Counted from the first letter of the stretch, positions 1-7,222 are shown. The stretch: DNA of 47,931 nt from Pleurocapsales cyanobacterium LEGE 10410 (GCA_015207195.1 JADEXJ010000033.1:1-47931), one strand, 5' to 3'. Numbers and translations: made by a program. Notes: generated by a model from the sequence alone, not told the origin.

Positions 1-134
1 CCTTGAGAACTTCCCTGTGGATCGGCATCGATTAAAATGACTTTTTTCTTAGATAAAGCGATCGCATGGGCTAAATGAACTGCTAAAGTCGTTTTGCCAC
101 TGCCACCTTTAAGGGATGAAAGACAAATAATCAT
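1..134 (-). CDS. parA: ParA-type partition ATPase, N-terminal part (gene crosses the window ends)
   Basis: This is the N-terminal part of a plasmid partition ATPase, reading off the left edge. The ATG lies at 134-132. The protein opens with a deviant Walker A motif, KGGSGKTT, at residues 9-16, followed by LIDADPQG at about residues 34-41, as in ParA/MinD proteins. The remainder is at 47420-47931. Merging the seven shared terminal bases gives one frame of 639 nt, which is 212 residues plus stop. That is close to the small ParF class (type Ib). ParA binds ATP and nucleoid DNA and moves plasmid copies through a centromere-binding partner, here the RHH protein at 47091-47426. The phased repeats at 140-211 lie directly upstream of its start. 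The family assignment is secure. The joined structure is inferred from the frame match. Confidence 0.9.
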   Translation of the reverse strand, partial: MIICLSSLKGGSGKTTLAVHLAHAIALSKKKVILIDADPQGSSQ

Positions 135-139
135 CTGAC

Positions 140-211
140 AAGTGATTACTTAATTAAGTGAGTAAGTGAACAAGTATTCACTTAACTAAGTACTTACTTG
201 TTCAAGTGAAT
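140..211. repeat. Phased octamer array A, candidate centromere and parA operator
   Basis: Nine tetramers of AAGT or ACTT begin at 140, 148, 156, 164, 172, 180, 188, 196 and 204, an exact 8-bp period. The spacers are AT-rich. The array sits immediately upstream of parA. Ribbon-helix-helix partition proteins such as ParG and omega bind short phased boxes of this kind, so this is probably the binding site of the RHH partner. It may act as both operator and centromere. A smaller pair of boxes in the same phase (ACGT at 264, ACTG at 272) lies nearby. Confidence 0.75.
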
Positions 212-349
212 ACTAGCCTTAAAAAATAGATCTGGCAAATTTTTTCTTTAGACAATTATTTTTACGTAAACACTGATTCGAGGAAAGAACTATTTTAGCC
301 AGCTATGGTATTATATATAGTGCCATAATGGTTGGGTTTGAATCTAGAA

Positions 350-769
350 GTGAGTATCAGAATAGTTATTGATACCAATGTTTTGGTAGGTGCATTAATA
401 GGTCAAGAGAGGAGCGCGAATAGAAAGTTGCTAGAATTATGTTTGAAAAGAGAATATCAGCCTTTAATTAGCTACACTCTGTTTTCTGAGTATGAAGATC
501 TTATCAATAGACCATCCATACTTAAATTGTGTAAACGTTCTCCAGAAGAAATAGATATTTTATTTGATGGGCTATTAAGCGTTTGTGAATTGGTCAAAAT
601 TTATTATTTATGGAGGCCTAATTTAATAGATGAAGGTGATAACTATCTGGTAGAACTGGCTATTGCAGGTAATGCACGAATACTAGTCACACATAATATT
701 AAAGATTTTCAGCAATCGCAGTTAAAATTTCCTCAATTACAGATTAAACAACCAAAGGAGATTATTTAA
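350..769 (+). CDS. PIN-domain toxin (VapC-like ribonuclease)
   Basis: This is a PIN-family toxin, predicted to be a Mg-dependent endoribonuclease. The N-terminus carries IDTNVLVGAL with the first acidic residue. Later come DEGDNYLVELAIAGNA and ILVTHNIKDF, the usual PIN pattern of a second acidic cluster followed by an internal strand. The length of 139 residues is normal. I chose the GTG at 350 because it puts the hydrophobic first strand (SIRIVIDTN) right at the start. A TTG at 332 would add six residues. The gene for an RHH protein follows with one base between stop and start, so the order is toxin then antitoxin. It resembles the 'putative toxin-antitoxin toxin, PIN family' group. The RNA target is not predictable. 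Confidence 0.85.
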   Translation: MSIRIVIDTNVLVGALIGQERSANRKLLELCLKREYQPLISYTLFSEYEDLINRPSILKLCKRSPEEIDILFDGLLSVCELVKIYYLWRPNLIDEGDNYLVELAIAGNARILVTHNIKDFQQSQLKFPQLQIKQPKEII

Positions 770-770
770 G

Positions 771-995
771 ATGGGTTCATTACATTTAAGGATTCCAGAT
801 GAGAAGCATCAAAGACTTAGAGAGTTAGCTAAATCCCGAAATATTAGTGTTAATAAGTTATTGGAAGAATTAACTACGATGGCTTTAACTGAATACGATA
901 TTGAAACAAGATTTAAACTTAGAGCTAGCAGAGGCTCGACAGAAAAAGCACTCCTTATTTTGGATAAACTAAAACAAGATTTTGGAGATTCTTAA
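771..995 (+). CDS. Ribbon-helix-helix antitoxin paired with the PIN toxin
   Basis: A small protein of 74 residues with an Arc/CopG-like ribbon-helix-helix at the N-terminus. The strand SLHLRIPDE is followed by helices KHQRLRELAKSRN and SVNKLLEELTTMAL. The C-terminal part (residues 45-74) would bind and block the toxin. Its ATG comes one base after the toxin stop codon, so the two are translationally coupled. RHH antitoxins usually repress their own operon. Because the toxin comes first here, the operator should lie upstream of 350. The pairing rests on adjacency and family. Confidence 0.82.
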   Translation: MGSLHLRIPDEKHQRLRELAKSRNISVNKLLEELTTMALTEYDIETRFKLRASRGSTEKALLILDKLKQDFGDS

Positions 996-1085
996 ATTAA
1001 ACACATCTAAATTTGCTTGTGGATCTGGCAAGAAGCGGGGATTGAAAGTGTCAATTGAGAGAGGACAAATATCTGACGAGTGTTC

Positions 1086-1153
1086 ACTTGGTTACGTAGA
1101 CAAGTTAACACTGATTCAAGTACTCAAGTGAATACGTGAACAAGTACTTACTT
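1086..1153. repeat. Phased octamer array B
   Basis: Nine tetramers at an exact 8-bp period begin at 1086, 1094, 1102, 1110, 1118, 1126, 1134, 1142 and 1150. They read ACTT, ACGT, AAGT, ACTG, AAGT, AAGT, ACGT, AAGT and ACTT. The array lies between two convergent gene ends (995 on plus and 1217 on minus), where no promoter is expected. That position favours a centromere or structural role over an operator role. It is the same family as array A. Confidence 0.72.
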
Positions 1154-1216
1154 GCTCAGATATAACTATTGAAATTGGCGTAATGCCCTGACCTAATTAA
1201 CTGTGAGTATCTCTTT

Positions 1217-1528
1217 CTACTTCTTATTTCTCTGCTCTTCACTATTAGATAGCGATCTTTCTACTTCAGATAACCGCGTATCTAGATTGCTAATCTGCTT
1301 CTTCAATTCATCTGTTACCGATTCATCTGCTACAGGCAAATTAGATTCTATATGTGCAATGCCAATCTGAATTAATTCGAGAATAGTGGGAGTAAGTTCG
1401 GGCTTGTTACTGCGATGGTGAATTTTGGCATTGAAATGAGCGATCGCTATTGATTGAATTTGACTGTAGAGATGGTTGGGAATGCGAATATCGACTCTGG
1501 TTACTGTATCGGTTTGTCGGCTACTCAT
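1217..1528 (-). CDS. Small plasmid protein with N-terminal RHH-like region and C-terminal coiled coil
   Basis: A protein of 103 residues with no named family that I recognise. The N-terminus has TRVDIRIPNHLYSQI, which looks like the strand and first helix of a ribbon-helix-helix fold. The C-terminus (residues 70-103) is highly charged and predicted to be helical, with a heptad-like LKKQISNLDTRLSEVERSL suggesting a coiled coil. Five TATCGG-like boxes overlap and precede its start, which suggests autoregulation. It lies between arrays A/B and array C of the partition-type repeats, so it could be an accessory segregation or regulatory protein. That is inference only. Confidence 0.7.
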   Translation of the reverse strand: MSSRQTDTVTRVDIRIPNHLYSQIQSIAIAHFNAKIHHRSNKPELTPTILELIQIGIAHIESNLPVADESVTDELKKQISNLDTRLSEVERSLSNSEEQRNKK

Positions 1529-1552
1529 ATCGGATACTATCGGTTTTATCGG
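1507..1552. promoter_or_regulatory. TATCGG direct repeats at the start of the RHH gene, candidate operator
   Basis: TATCGG occurs at 1507, 1528, 1538 and 1547, with the variant TGTCGG at 1515. Three copies lie directly upstream of the ATG at 1528-1526 of the minus-strand gene, at spacings of 10 and 9 bp. Direct repeats across a start site are typical of an autoregulatory operator. No Shine-Dalgarno sequence is evident there. Confidence 0.4.
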
Positions 1553-1670
1553 ATAAGCTTAATCCTAGTATTATAAGTTAAATATCTCCTTCTATTAAAA
1601 ACTTATATCGTTCCGCTCCTTGGCTTCAGCAAAGCGACTGAGAGTCAATAAATATATGCCTAGCGGCTTG

Positions 1671-1697
1671 CCCTCGAATGGGGGTATCCTTTAGGAC
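1671..1697. repeat. Small dispersed element with GGTATCCTTTAGGA core
   Basis: The stretch 1671-1697 holds ccctcgaatgggggtatcc followed by tttaggac. The core GGTATCCTTTAGGA recurs, with changes, at 21651-21670 and 40727-40743. It is an intergenic short repeat of the kind common in cyanobacterial genomes. The rest of the gene-free interval 1529-1703 shows nothing else recognisable. Confidence 0.4.
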
Positions 1698-1703
1698 TAT
1701 CAT

Positions 1704-2084
1704 TTAATGTTCGTAGAGCTTTCTCCCTTCTGGTCTGTGGGCATCCATAGTTCGTTTAAAACTCTCAAAAAACTCAGCTTTTTCGGCTGATGGCTGCTCT
1801 TGCTTCATCCTCTCGATTTTTTCTTTAAGTTTCTTCATTTTCGGTTGGTTGAGACGTAATTGTTCTTCTCTATCCCAAGTACCATCGTGTTTCTTTTCAG
1901 TGCCTAGCTTAAGGTGTTTTTTAATTGAATTTGCCTCTTCATAATTTAGATTAATAGATTGAGGATATCCTTCAAGGATCAACGAATATTGAGTATTTTC
2001 TGTCGTATCATCATTGGGGATCAATGCCACAAAACGAGATAAGTCTACAATTTTACCAGTGGATAATTCGATAGTTTTATTCAT
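1704..2084 (-). CDS. Hypothetical plasmid protein, 126 residues
   Basis: I do not recognise the family. A strong Shine-Dalgarno (AAAGGAGG) ends seven bases before the ATG at 2084, so the gene is very likely real and well translated. The first 60 residues are mixed strand and loop (IELSTGKIVDLSRFVALI). The second half is lysine- and glutamate-rich and probably helical (MKKLKEKIERMKQEQ), ending in RRTMD-like charged sequence. There are no membrane segments, signal peptide or cysteine clusters. It stands alone between two short palindromic repeats, transcribed in the same direction as the RHH gene 175 bp downstream. Confidence 0.65.
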   Translation of the reverse strand: MNKTIELSTGKIVDLSRFVALIPNDDTTENTQYSLILEGYPQSINLNYEEANSIKKHLKLGTEKKHDGTWDREEQLRLNQPKMKKLKEKIERMKQEQPSAEKAEFFESFKRTMDAHRPEGRKLYEH

Positions 2085-2169
2085 ATTTACCTCCTTTATT
2101 TTTAAACTTCAATTTATTTTCGAGATTTCTATATTAACTAGCGTCCATGTTCCTTCTTGCAAGACAAAA

Positions 2170-2196
2170 CCGTTGCGGGGGGAACCCCCGTTGAGG
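2170..2196. repeat. Dispersed palindrome, GC-rich hairpin
   Basis: CGGGGG at 2176-2181 pairs with CCCCCG at 2185-2190. Flanks CCGTTG and GTTGAGG give about 27 bp in all. A related element lies at 40611-40638 (CCGTTGCGGAGG then CCTCGGTTGAAGG). This hairpin is the only structure I see in the 270-bp gene-free interval 2085-2354. Confidence 0.5.
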
Positions 2197-2354
2197 TTAT
2201 TGTCGAGGTGGCAATCAAGCTCGCCTATCTTTTTTCGTTTATTTTGAATATTGCGTTTATTTTGTTTATATTTTATCATGGGCATACAGAAGCAATCAAA
2301 AATAATCGTTTCTAGCTAATCATCAATTTCTCAAATAGAGATGGGTCAAGATTT

Positions 2355-2819
2355 ATGGCAACTACTCAGTTAAATAAACCTCATATTCCTTCTGAAGCCG
2401 AAGCAACTTTATCTCAGGAAAGTAGTCGCATTCTAGCTTCTTATTTACAGCATAGTAGCCCAACTCAAAAACTCAGAATTTTAGAAGAGAATGGTAACGA
2501 GCAAATACTAGAGATTCCTAAGAGTGCTTATCAGCTTTTAATCGATATTCTCTCTCAGATGGCGCAAGGTAATGCTGTTACGCTGATTCCCGTTCATGCT
2601 GAATTGACAACCCAAGAAGCAGCAGATCTACTTAATGTGTCCCGTCCATATCTAGTCAAATTACTCGAATCAAAACAAATACCTTTTCATAAAGTAGGTC
2701 GTCATCGACGCATTCGCTTTGAAGATTTAATGAATTATAAAAACCAAATCGATAGTGACAGGATACAAGCATTAGATGAACTTGCAGCACAGGCACAAGA
2801 ATTAGAGATGGGTTATTAA
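2355..2819 (+). CDS. Excisionase-type HTH antitoxin
   Basis: A protein of 154 residues with a MerR/excisionase-like helix-turn-helix at about residues 78-130. TTQEAADLLNVSRPYLVKLL is followed by a short wing, KVGRHRRIRFEDL, the standard layout of 'excisionase family' DNA-binding domains. The first 75 residues are a less conserved helical region. It ends six bases before a PIN toxin gene. HTH_17 proteins next to PIN genes are common antitoxins, so it should bind the toxin and repress the pair. An excisionase role for the recombinase at 3525-4439 is less likely because the PIN gene intervenes. Confidence 0.82.
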   Translation: MATTQLNKPHIPSEAEATLSQESSRILASYLQHSSPTQKLRILEENGNEQILEIPKSAYQLLIDILSQMAQGNAVTLIPVHAELTTQEAADLLNVSRPYLVKLLESKQIPFHKVGRHRRIRFEDLMNYKNQIDSDRIQALDELAAQAQELEMGY

Positions 2820-2825
2820 CGATCG

Positions 2826-3398
2826 ATGGGTTCAAACTTTACGGCAATTTATGATGCCTGTGTCTTGTATCCCGCACCTCTGAGAGATCTGTTAATGCAG
2901 TTGGCTTTGAGCGATTTGTATCGAGCGCGTTGGACGGAAAAAATCCACTCCGAATGGATGCGTAATGTTCTCAAAAATCGTCCAGATTTGAGCAAAAAAC
3001 AGCTTACGCGCACTAAAAATCTAATGGATAGAAGCGTTCGAGATTGTCTGATTGAAGGTTATGAATACATCATTCCATCTCTTGAGTTACCAGATCCAGA
3101 TGACAGGCATATTTTAGCAGCAGCGATTAAGGGACAAGCAGACATTATCGTGACGATGAATCTGAAAGATTTTCCTAATTCTATTTTGAGTGAATATGAA
3201 ATTGAGGCACAACACCCCGATATTTTTATTGCCGATCTGATAGACATTTATCCGATGAGAGTTGCCACGGCGGCAGAAGCTTGTCGTAAACGGTTAAAGA
3301 ATCCGCCAAAGTCTATTGATGAATATTTGGAAATACTATTAAAACAAGGGCTTACGGTTACAACTTCTCTACTGAAACAGTACTGTTATGAGATCTAA
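2826..3398 (+). CDS. PIN-domain toxin
   Basis: A protein of 190 residues of the PIN fold, longer than the short VapC type. The first acidic residue is in FTAIYDACVLYPAPLRDLL. The second cluster is ELPDPDDRHILAAAI, followed by DIIVTMNLKDFP. These are the acidic positions expected of a PIN ribonuclease. The C-terminal 50 residues (EAQHPDIFIADLIDIYP onward) match the helical extension of the PIN group found with HTH antitoxins. It lies six bases downstream of its antitoxin and should be co-transcribed. The target is unknown. Confidence 0.82.
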   Translation: MGSNFTAIYDACVLYPAPLRDLLMQLALSDLYRARWTEKIHSEWMRNVLKNRPDLSKKQLTRTKNLMDRSVRDCLIEGYEYIIPSLELPDPDDRHILAAAIKGQADIIVTMNLKDFPNSILSEYEIEAQHPDIFIADLIDIYPMRVATAAEACRKRLKNPPKSIDEYLEILLKQGLTVTTSLLKQYCYEI

Positions 3399-3424
3399 TA
3401 TTCGGACAAATAGTTGATAAGTGT

Positions 3425-3484
3425 AAGTGAGCAAGTGATTACGTATATAAGTAATCACATAAATACTGATTCAAGTGAACAAGT
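3425..3484. repeat. Phased octamer array C
   Basis: Eight tetramers at an exact 8-bp period start at 3425, 3433, 3441, 3449, 3457, 3465, 3473 and 3481. They read AAGT, AAGT, ACGT, AAGT, ACAT, ACTG, AAGT and AAGT. Like array B it lies between convergent gene ends (3398 on plus, 3525 on minus). It shares the longer word CTGATTCAAGT with array B and CTGATTCA with array D. Confidence 0.7.
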
Positions 3485-3524
3485 GAAAGTTAGCCTTGAA
3501 ATTTCCATAGAGATATTGTTTGGT

Positions 3525-4439
3525 TTAGTGATTAGGGAGCTTTATTTTAGAATACTTCGCGCCATATTCTCCTGGCAGAATGTGGAGATAGCGACTGGTA
3601 ATATCTAACCCAGCGTGACCTAATTCTTGCTGTTGGAGATGAATGGGACTGCCGTTAAGTAACTGATGAGTTGCTCCTGTATGGCGAATCCAATGGGGGC
3701 TGACACCATATATACCTACCCTCTCCCCTGCTTTTTTTACTATGCGCCAGACCTGAACGGTGGAATAGGCTTGATGTCTGAGGTTAAAAAAGAGCGGATC
3801 GTTGCCTTTAGTCTCTTCGGTTTTCGTAGCTTTCAAAGCTTGCCAGAGATGGGGCGTAATCGTTACCTTACGGGTTTTACTGCCCTTGCCAAATAGGGTC
3901 ACTAAAGCCGAACCGTCGGCTTTCTCCCGCAGATCTTTCCATTTAAGACTACAAAACTCCGACACCCTAGCACGGGATTCGTAGAGAAGCTGGAGCATTA
4001 ACTGGTGTTGGCGATTGGGTTCGGCATTGAGCAGCCTCAACCATTCATCTTCCGTCAGAATCTTTTCGGCGATCGCATCTTTGGTTTTAGGAGTAGCGAG
4101 AGAAATACCAGGATTATCCGCCAGAATCTTATTTTGATGGGCAAAGCTAAAGAGGGACTTAACGGCAGCTAACTTACGCTTACGACTACTAGGGGCGTAC
4201 TTGGTTGCCAGGAAAGTATCCCAATTCTGAATGTCAGCCAGATCGATGTTATCCAATCGCTTTTGACTAAAATCGAGAAAGTGATGCACGTCAGTTAAAT
4301 AAGCCCTGCGACTCGCGACTGACTTGCCATGTAGCCACATCTGAATCAGTTTTAACTCCATCTCTGGGGTAAGTTCGGGAACACTATCCGAACTCGAATA
4401 AATCGTTGTATGCCTTATTATATGCCCATTTCCCTTCAT
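3525..4439 (-). CDS. Tyrosine recombinase (XerC/XerD-like)
   Basis: A site-specific recombinase of 304 residues, the usual Xer length. The N-terminal SAM-like core-binding domain covers about residues 25-120 (MWLHGKSVASRRAYLTDVHHFL). The catalytic domain carries the first arginine in ESRARVSEFCSLKW, the lysine in LFGKGSKTRKV, the HxxR box in HWIRHTGATH, the GH of ELGHAGLDIT and the nucleophile tyrosine in SRYLHI. All catalytic positions are intact. On a plasmid this most likely resolves multimers or integrates a cassette. No dif-like site could be picked out by eye. Its start overlaps that of a divergent reading frame at 4438 by two bases, so one of the two starts may be wrong. Confidence 0.9.
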   Translation of the reverse strand: MKGNGHIIRHTTIYSSSDSVPELTPEMELKLIQMWLHGKSVASRRAYLTDVHHFLDFSQKRLDNIDLADIQNWDTFLATKYAPSSRKRKLAAVKSLFSFAHQNKILADNPGISLATPKTKDAIAEKILTEDEWLRLLNAEPNRQHQLMLQLLYESRARVSEFCSLKWKDLREKADGSALVTLFGKGSKTRKVTITPHLWQALKATKTEETKGNDPLFFNLRHQAYSTVQVWRIVKKAGERVGIYGVSPHWIRHTGATHQLLNGSPIHLQQQELGHAGLDITSRYLHILPGEYGAKYSKIKLPNH

Positions 4440-4779
4440 GATGAAAGATAAGATTAGTTATCTTTCATCTATTCTACGTTCTTTGTGTGCGTTAGAGAAA
4501 AAATTTATTCTTTGCAGTTTTGTGCCATTACAGTCAGAAATTATTGATGGGGGCTATATCCATTCATGTTCTCCAGAAAACAAGACCAAAAAATGGTTTG
4601 AAGTCATAGTTGGTAAAAGCATTACCGATGCAGGAGACACTAAATGCTTTGGTGGAGTAACCAGTTACGACCAAAAGCCCAAACGAATGGCACTTTTCAG
4701 CAAACGAGCTTTCTTACATAGGATTAACGATAGTCATTTTTATGTATTACAAATAAATTTGTTTACTCTAATCTATTAA
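4438..4779 (+). CDS. Hypothetical protein, 113 residues
   Basis: I do not recognise the family. The frame begins with two ATG codons (4438 and 4441), and the first overlaps the start of the divergent recombinase gene. The middle part reads like a folded soluble protein with conserved-looking turns (DGGYIHSCSPENKTKKWFEV and SITDAGDTKCFGG) and three cysteines. There is no signal peptide or membrane segment. Divergent overlapping starts leave no room for two promoters, so either this frame or the recombinase N-terminus is shorter than shown. I keep it at moderate confidence. Confidence 0.4.
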   Translation: MMKDKISYLSSILRSLCALEKKFILCSFVPLQSEIIDGGYIHSCSPENKTKKWFEVIVGKSITDAGDTKCFGGVTSYDQKPKRMALFSKRAFLHRINDSHFYVLQINLFTLIY

Positions 4780-4893
4780 ATATAAGCACAAAGTTAATTG
4801 CTTTCTAATAATACGAATAAATTTGAGAACTTGTTCGGTGACGCATTAAATACTTGTTGATTAATTGTTAGCTAAATTTGGAAAGATAGAATT

Positions 4894-5157
4894 ATGAATA
4901 TTTTACAATCTGGCATTGAAGTACTAGGAAACGTAGGATTTGGAGTTATTAAAAATTCAGGACGCTTATTGTATGGAAGCGGGCAAACAGTAATAGGTAT
5001 CGTAAGCGAAAACGACGAACTAACAGAGCAAGGTGTCAAAAATCTAGGTAGAGGAGCAATGGGCTTAACCATCCATGCAGCCAAAGAAATTATTACAGGA
5101 GATAGCCATGAGGATGAGCTAGAAAATGATGATATCGATTTAGATTATTACGAATAA
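4894..5157 (+). CDS. Small glycine-rich protein, possibly membrane-associated
   Basis: A protein of 87 residues with a GGAAAG ribosome site about nine bases before the ATG. Residues 1-60 carry glycines at short intervals in a hydrophobic setting (GVIKNSGRLLYGSG, GAMGLTIHAAKEI), resembling a glycine-zipper or amphipathic membrane-binding region. The tail is strongly acidic (EDELENDDIDLDYYE). No family is recognised. It begins the accessory island and is followed 85 bp later by a secreted-type reading frame. Confidence 0.6.
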   Translation: MNILQSGIEVLGNVGFGVIKNSGRLLYGSGQTVIGIVSENDELTEQGVKNLGRGAMGLTIHAAKEIITGDSHEDELENDDIDLDYYE

Positions 5158-5241
5158 GTTCTTTCTTTTGAACGCGAACTGTATATGCAAAAAAAGCTTG
5201 ACGGTAGTTGATTGAAATATCTTCAAGCTTCAAATTACTAA

Positions 5242-5646
5242 TTGCAAACAATCAAACAAAAAAAAAATAGGAGTAAATTCATAAACGTATTAGGCAACAA
5301 AAACGCTCGAACAGTTTCTTTCTACAAGATAAGCAAGGTTTCAATTTCTGCACTGTCTTTTGTTATTTGTGGTTTTACCGCAACGTCGGCAATGGCAAAT
5401 ACTTCCTTAAACGATACTTATAGCGATCGAGAATGCGTAGAATTGAGTCGGCAATACGACGATACAGTGCTAATGAACCAATTGTATGACGGTTTGATGG
5501 AGACTACTCACATAGGTAACGATCCTCTTTTCAGTCGAACAGACTTGATTGATATAGGAAATTCTCGGCAACACATCGAAAGTGACATTAATAGTTTGAG
5601 AGATAAGTTGATAACCGATTGCCCTGATTATGCAGGAGGATTGTAG
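5242..5646 (+). CDS. Secreted hypothetical protein, start codon uncertain
   Basis: An unknown exported protein. A signal peptide is clear: a basic stretch, then VSISALSFVICGFTAT and a cleavage site after SAMA. The mature part is about 80 residues with two cysteines (ECVEL and DCPDY), possibly a disulfide. The only standard start for this frame is TTG at 5242, which has no ribosome site. A good AGGAG at 5269-5273 instead sits seven bases before an in-frame ATA at 5281. That suggests either a rare ATA start or an ATG lost by mutation. If the start is dead, this is a recent pseudogene. Confidence 0.55.
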   Translation: MQTIKQKKNRSKFINVLGNKNARTVSFYKISKVSISALSFVICGFTATSAMANTSLNDTYSDRECVELSRQYDDTVLMNQLYDGLMETTHIGNDPLFSRTDLIDIGNSRQHIESDINSLRDKLITDCPDYAGGL

Positions 5647-5763
5647 TCAATAAAAACGCTGCTCATACTTTTGTAAGAAAACTCATCAAACCTTGAAATA
5701 TAATTCGAGGTTTGATTTTGCTTTTGTACAAACAACACTAAAAATAAAATGCTCATATTCATC

Positions 5764-6288
5764 AAAGCTGATTCGATTGTTGCTTTTGATGATAGTGATA
5801 TTTTTGCTTCTGCACCAGAGGGACAAGGAGGGGATATAACTCTCGATACTTCTGCATTTTTTGCCGAAAATTTTACCCTTAATTCTTTGACTGACGATCC
5901 TGAAGATTTAGAAGATAATAATCGCTCCGATCTCAACGCTACAGGTGCGGTATCATCGGGAGCAGTCGAAATTCCTGATGTTAGCTTTATTCAAAACAGC
6001 CTTACCGAACTACCCGATAACTCTCTGAATACCGATGAATTAGTAGCTAATAGCTGTGTCGTGCCAGCAGGAGATAGAAGCCAGGGTAAGTTTATCATTA
6101 CAGGTGGTGAAAGTTTGCCAGTGCGTCCTGGGGATAATTTGCCTTCTAAGTATCCGACTGGAGAAATACGAGGTGCATCTAAAGATAATACTAATAGTTG
6201 GCAACCAGGAGATCCGATTATCGAACCTCAAGATGCTTATCGTCTGGCTAATGGCAAGATGGTGTTAAGTAGGGAATGTTCTCAATAG
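5764..6288 (+). pseudogene. Orphan C-terminal fragment of a TpsA filamentous-haemagglutinin gene
   Basis: The translated frame matches the C-terminal 175 residues of the two large TpsA proteins in this window almost word for word: VAFDDSDIFASAPEGQGG, VSFIQNSLTELPDNS, VANSCVVP, FIITGGESLPVRPG and QPGDPIIEPQDAYRLANGK. The N-terminal signal peptide, TPS domain and repeats are missing. The match to the 3' end of the gene at 23849-28267 starts abruptly at about 5764. The reading frame is still open from 5749 to its natural stop, so the truncation looks recent. It cannot be exported by TpsB on its own because the TPS domain is absent. Confidence 0.85.
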
Positions 6289-6388
6289 CGATAAAGCGAC
6301 CTCAAAAGTACATTGCGATCGCCTATTACCCACAATACGAACACGGCGATCGCTAAAGCTAAATCACGAACGCAAAAAAAATCTTTGT

Positions 6389-6964
6389 TTAAAAAGCACT
6401 TAAGGGACATAGCTGCGTTAGATAGATACCCGTTTGCCCAGAGTATCCATAGTAACCTCTACGAGCAGCATTAACTCGTTGAATTCCCGTGCCGTGTCCG
6501 TGTAGAGTCCAATAAGCGTCACCACTACCAAAATTAGCAGAGGCAAATTGTTCGACAGTTCCCCAAGGTAAACCCATTCCCTTGAGGAACACACCAGCCA
6601 AACAGTCTGACTGCAACTCAGCAGCAGTGCCACTAACATTGCCTTGAACCATGTGTCCCCATTCATGAGCCAAGATTCCTGTCGCAGCCCAGTTACCATG
6701 ATTAAAAGCCATCAAATCTAGCCAGTCTTGGTCTGCAAAAACAGTGTTATTTTGACGATCTGCATAAGCGTTATTTGTACCTGCGGGTAAACGACAGAGA
6801 GAAATTTGAGTTCCCCAAAAATTATTCAGAGCCTGTAAATCCTCTGCTGCGTGGGGTACGGGTTCACAATAGTTTGCCGTAGCTTTATTTTGAATACCAA
6901 AAATAGGTAAAGAAAAGCTGGCAGAAATTAACGAAGTAGTAAATAGTTTGGTAATTGTTCGCAT
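6389..6964 (-). CDS. Secreted zinc metalloprotease (HEXXH)
   Basis: A protein of 191 residues with a signal peptide (LFTTSLISASFSLPIFG, cleavage near ATA at residue 30). It carries the zinc motif HEWGH at residues 100-104 and a likely third ligand, Glu116, in AELQSDCLAG. The pattern LAHEWGHMVQ followed by ELQSDCLAGVF is that of the putative neutral zinc metallopeptidase family (YpfJ-like), here in a short exported form. It should act in the periplasm or outside the cell. It is one of four protease-type proteins in the island. A weak half-copy of the island operator (TGCA-GAAAAG-TGTT) lies at 7096, about 132 bp upstream. The substrate is unknown. Confidence 0.82.
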   Translation of the reverse strand: MRTITKLFTTSLISASFSLPIFGIQNKATANYCEPVPHAAEDLQALNNFWGTQISLCRLPAGTNNAYADRQNNTVFADQDWLDLMAFNHGNWAATGILAHEWGHMVQGNVSGTAAELQSDCLAGVFLKGMGLPWGTVEQFASANFGSGDAYWTLHGHGTGIQRVNAARRGYYGYSGQTGIYLTQLCPLSAF

Positions 6965-7222
6965 TTTATCTTTTAGCCTAATCTGATAGGTTTTAAGATC
7001 AGAATAAAATTTGTAGTTGCTAACTTCATTTGGTTTTTCTGTATTCTCAGGTTCTTAATCGGGAAAAGACAGATACAGTTTTCCGTCAAAAGGCTTGCAG
7101 AAAAGTGTTGCTGTCCGAGCGCGATCGAGTACCAAACCATACACAAAAAGGGAATGCGATCGCTACTAATAAAGTTTTTACTTTAAACATCAAGGCAAAG
7201 TAAGAACTCAATCGGAGCAAAA

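Noticed and set aside
2014-2247. Plus-strand frame overlapping the start of the minus-strand hypothetical gene
   Set aside because: The opposite strand has a strong ribosome site and a sensible protein, and this frame runs through a palindromic repeat.
2355-2819. The HTH protein as an excisionase for the nearby tyrosine recombinase
   Set aside because: It is tightly coupled to the PIN toxin gene and separated from the recombinase by that gene and a phased array. An antitoxin role is simpler.
5196-5230. Inverted repeat AAGCTTGA / TCAAGCTT between two small genes
   Set aside because: The loop is long, there is no T run, and the stem is short. It is not convincing as a terminator.
6418-6699. 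Alternative minus-strand frame inside the metalloprotease gene
   Set aside because: The overlapping frame has a signal peptide and HEXXH motif; this one has neither.
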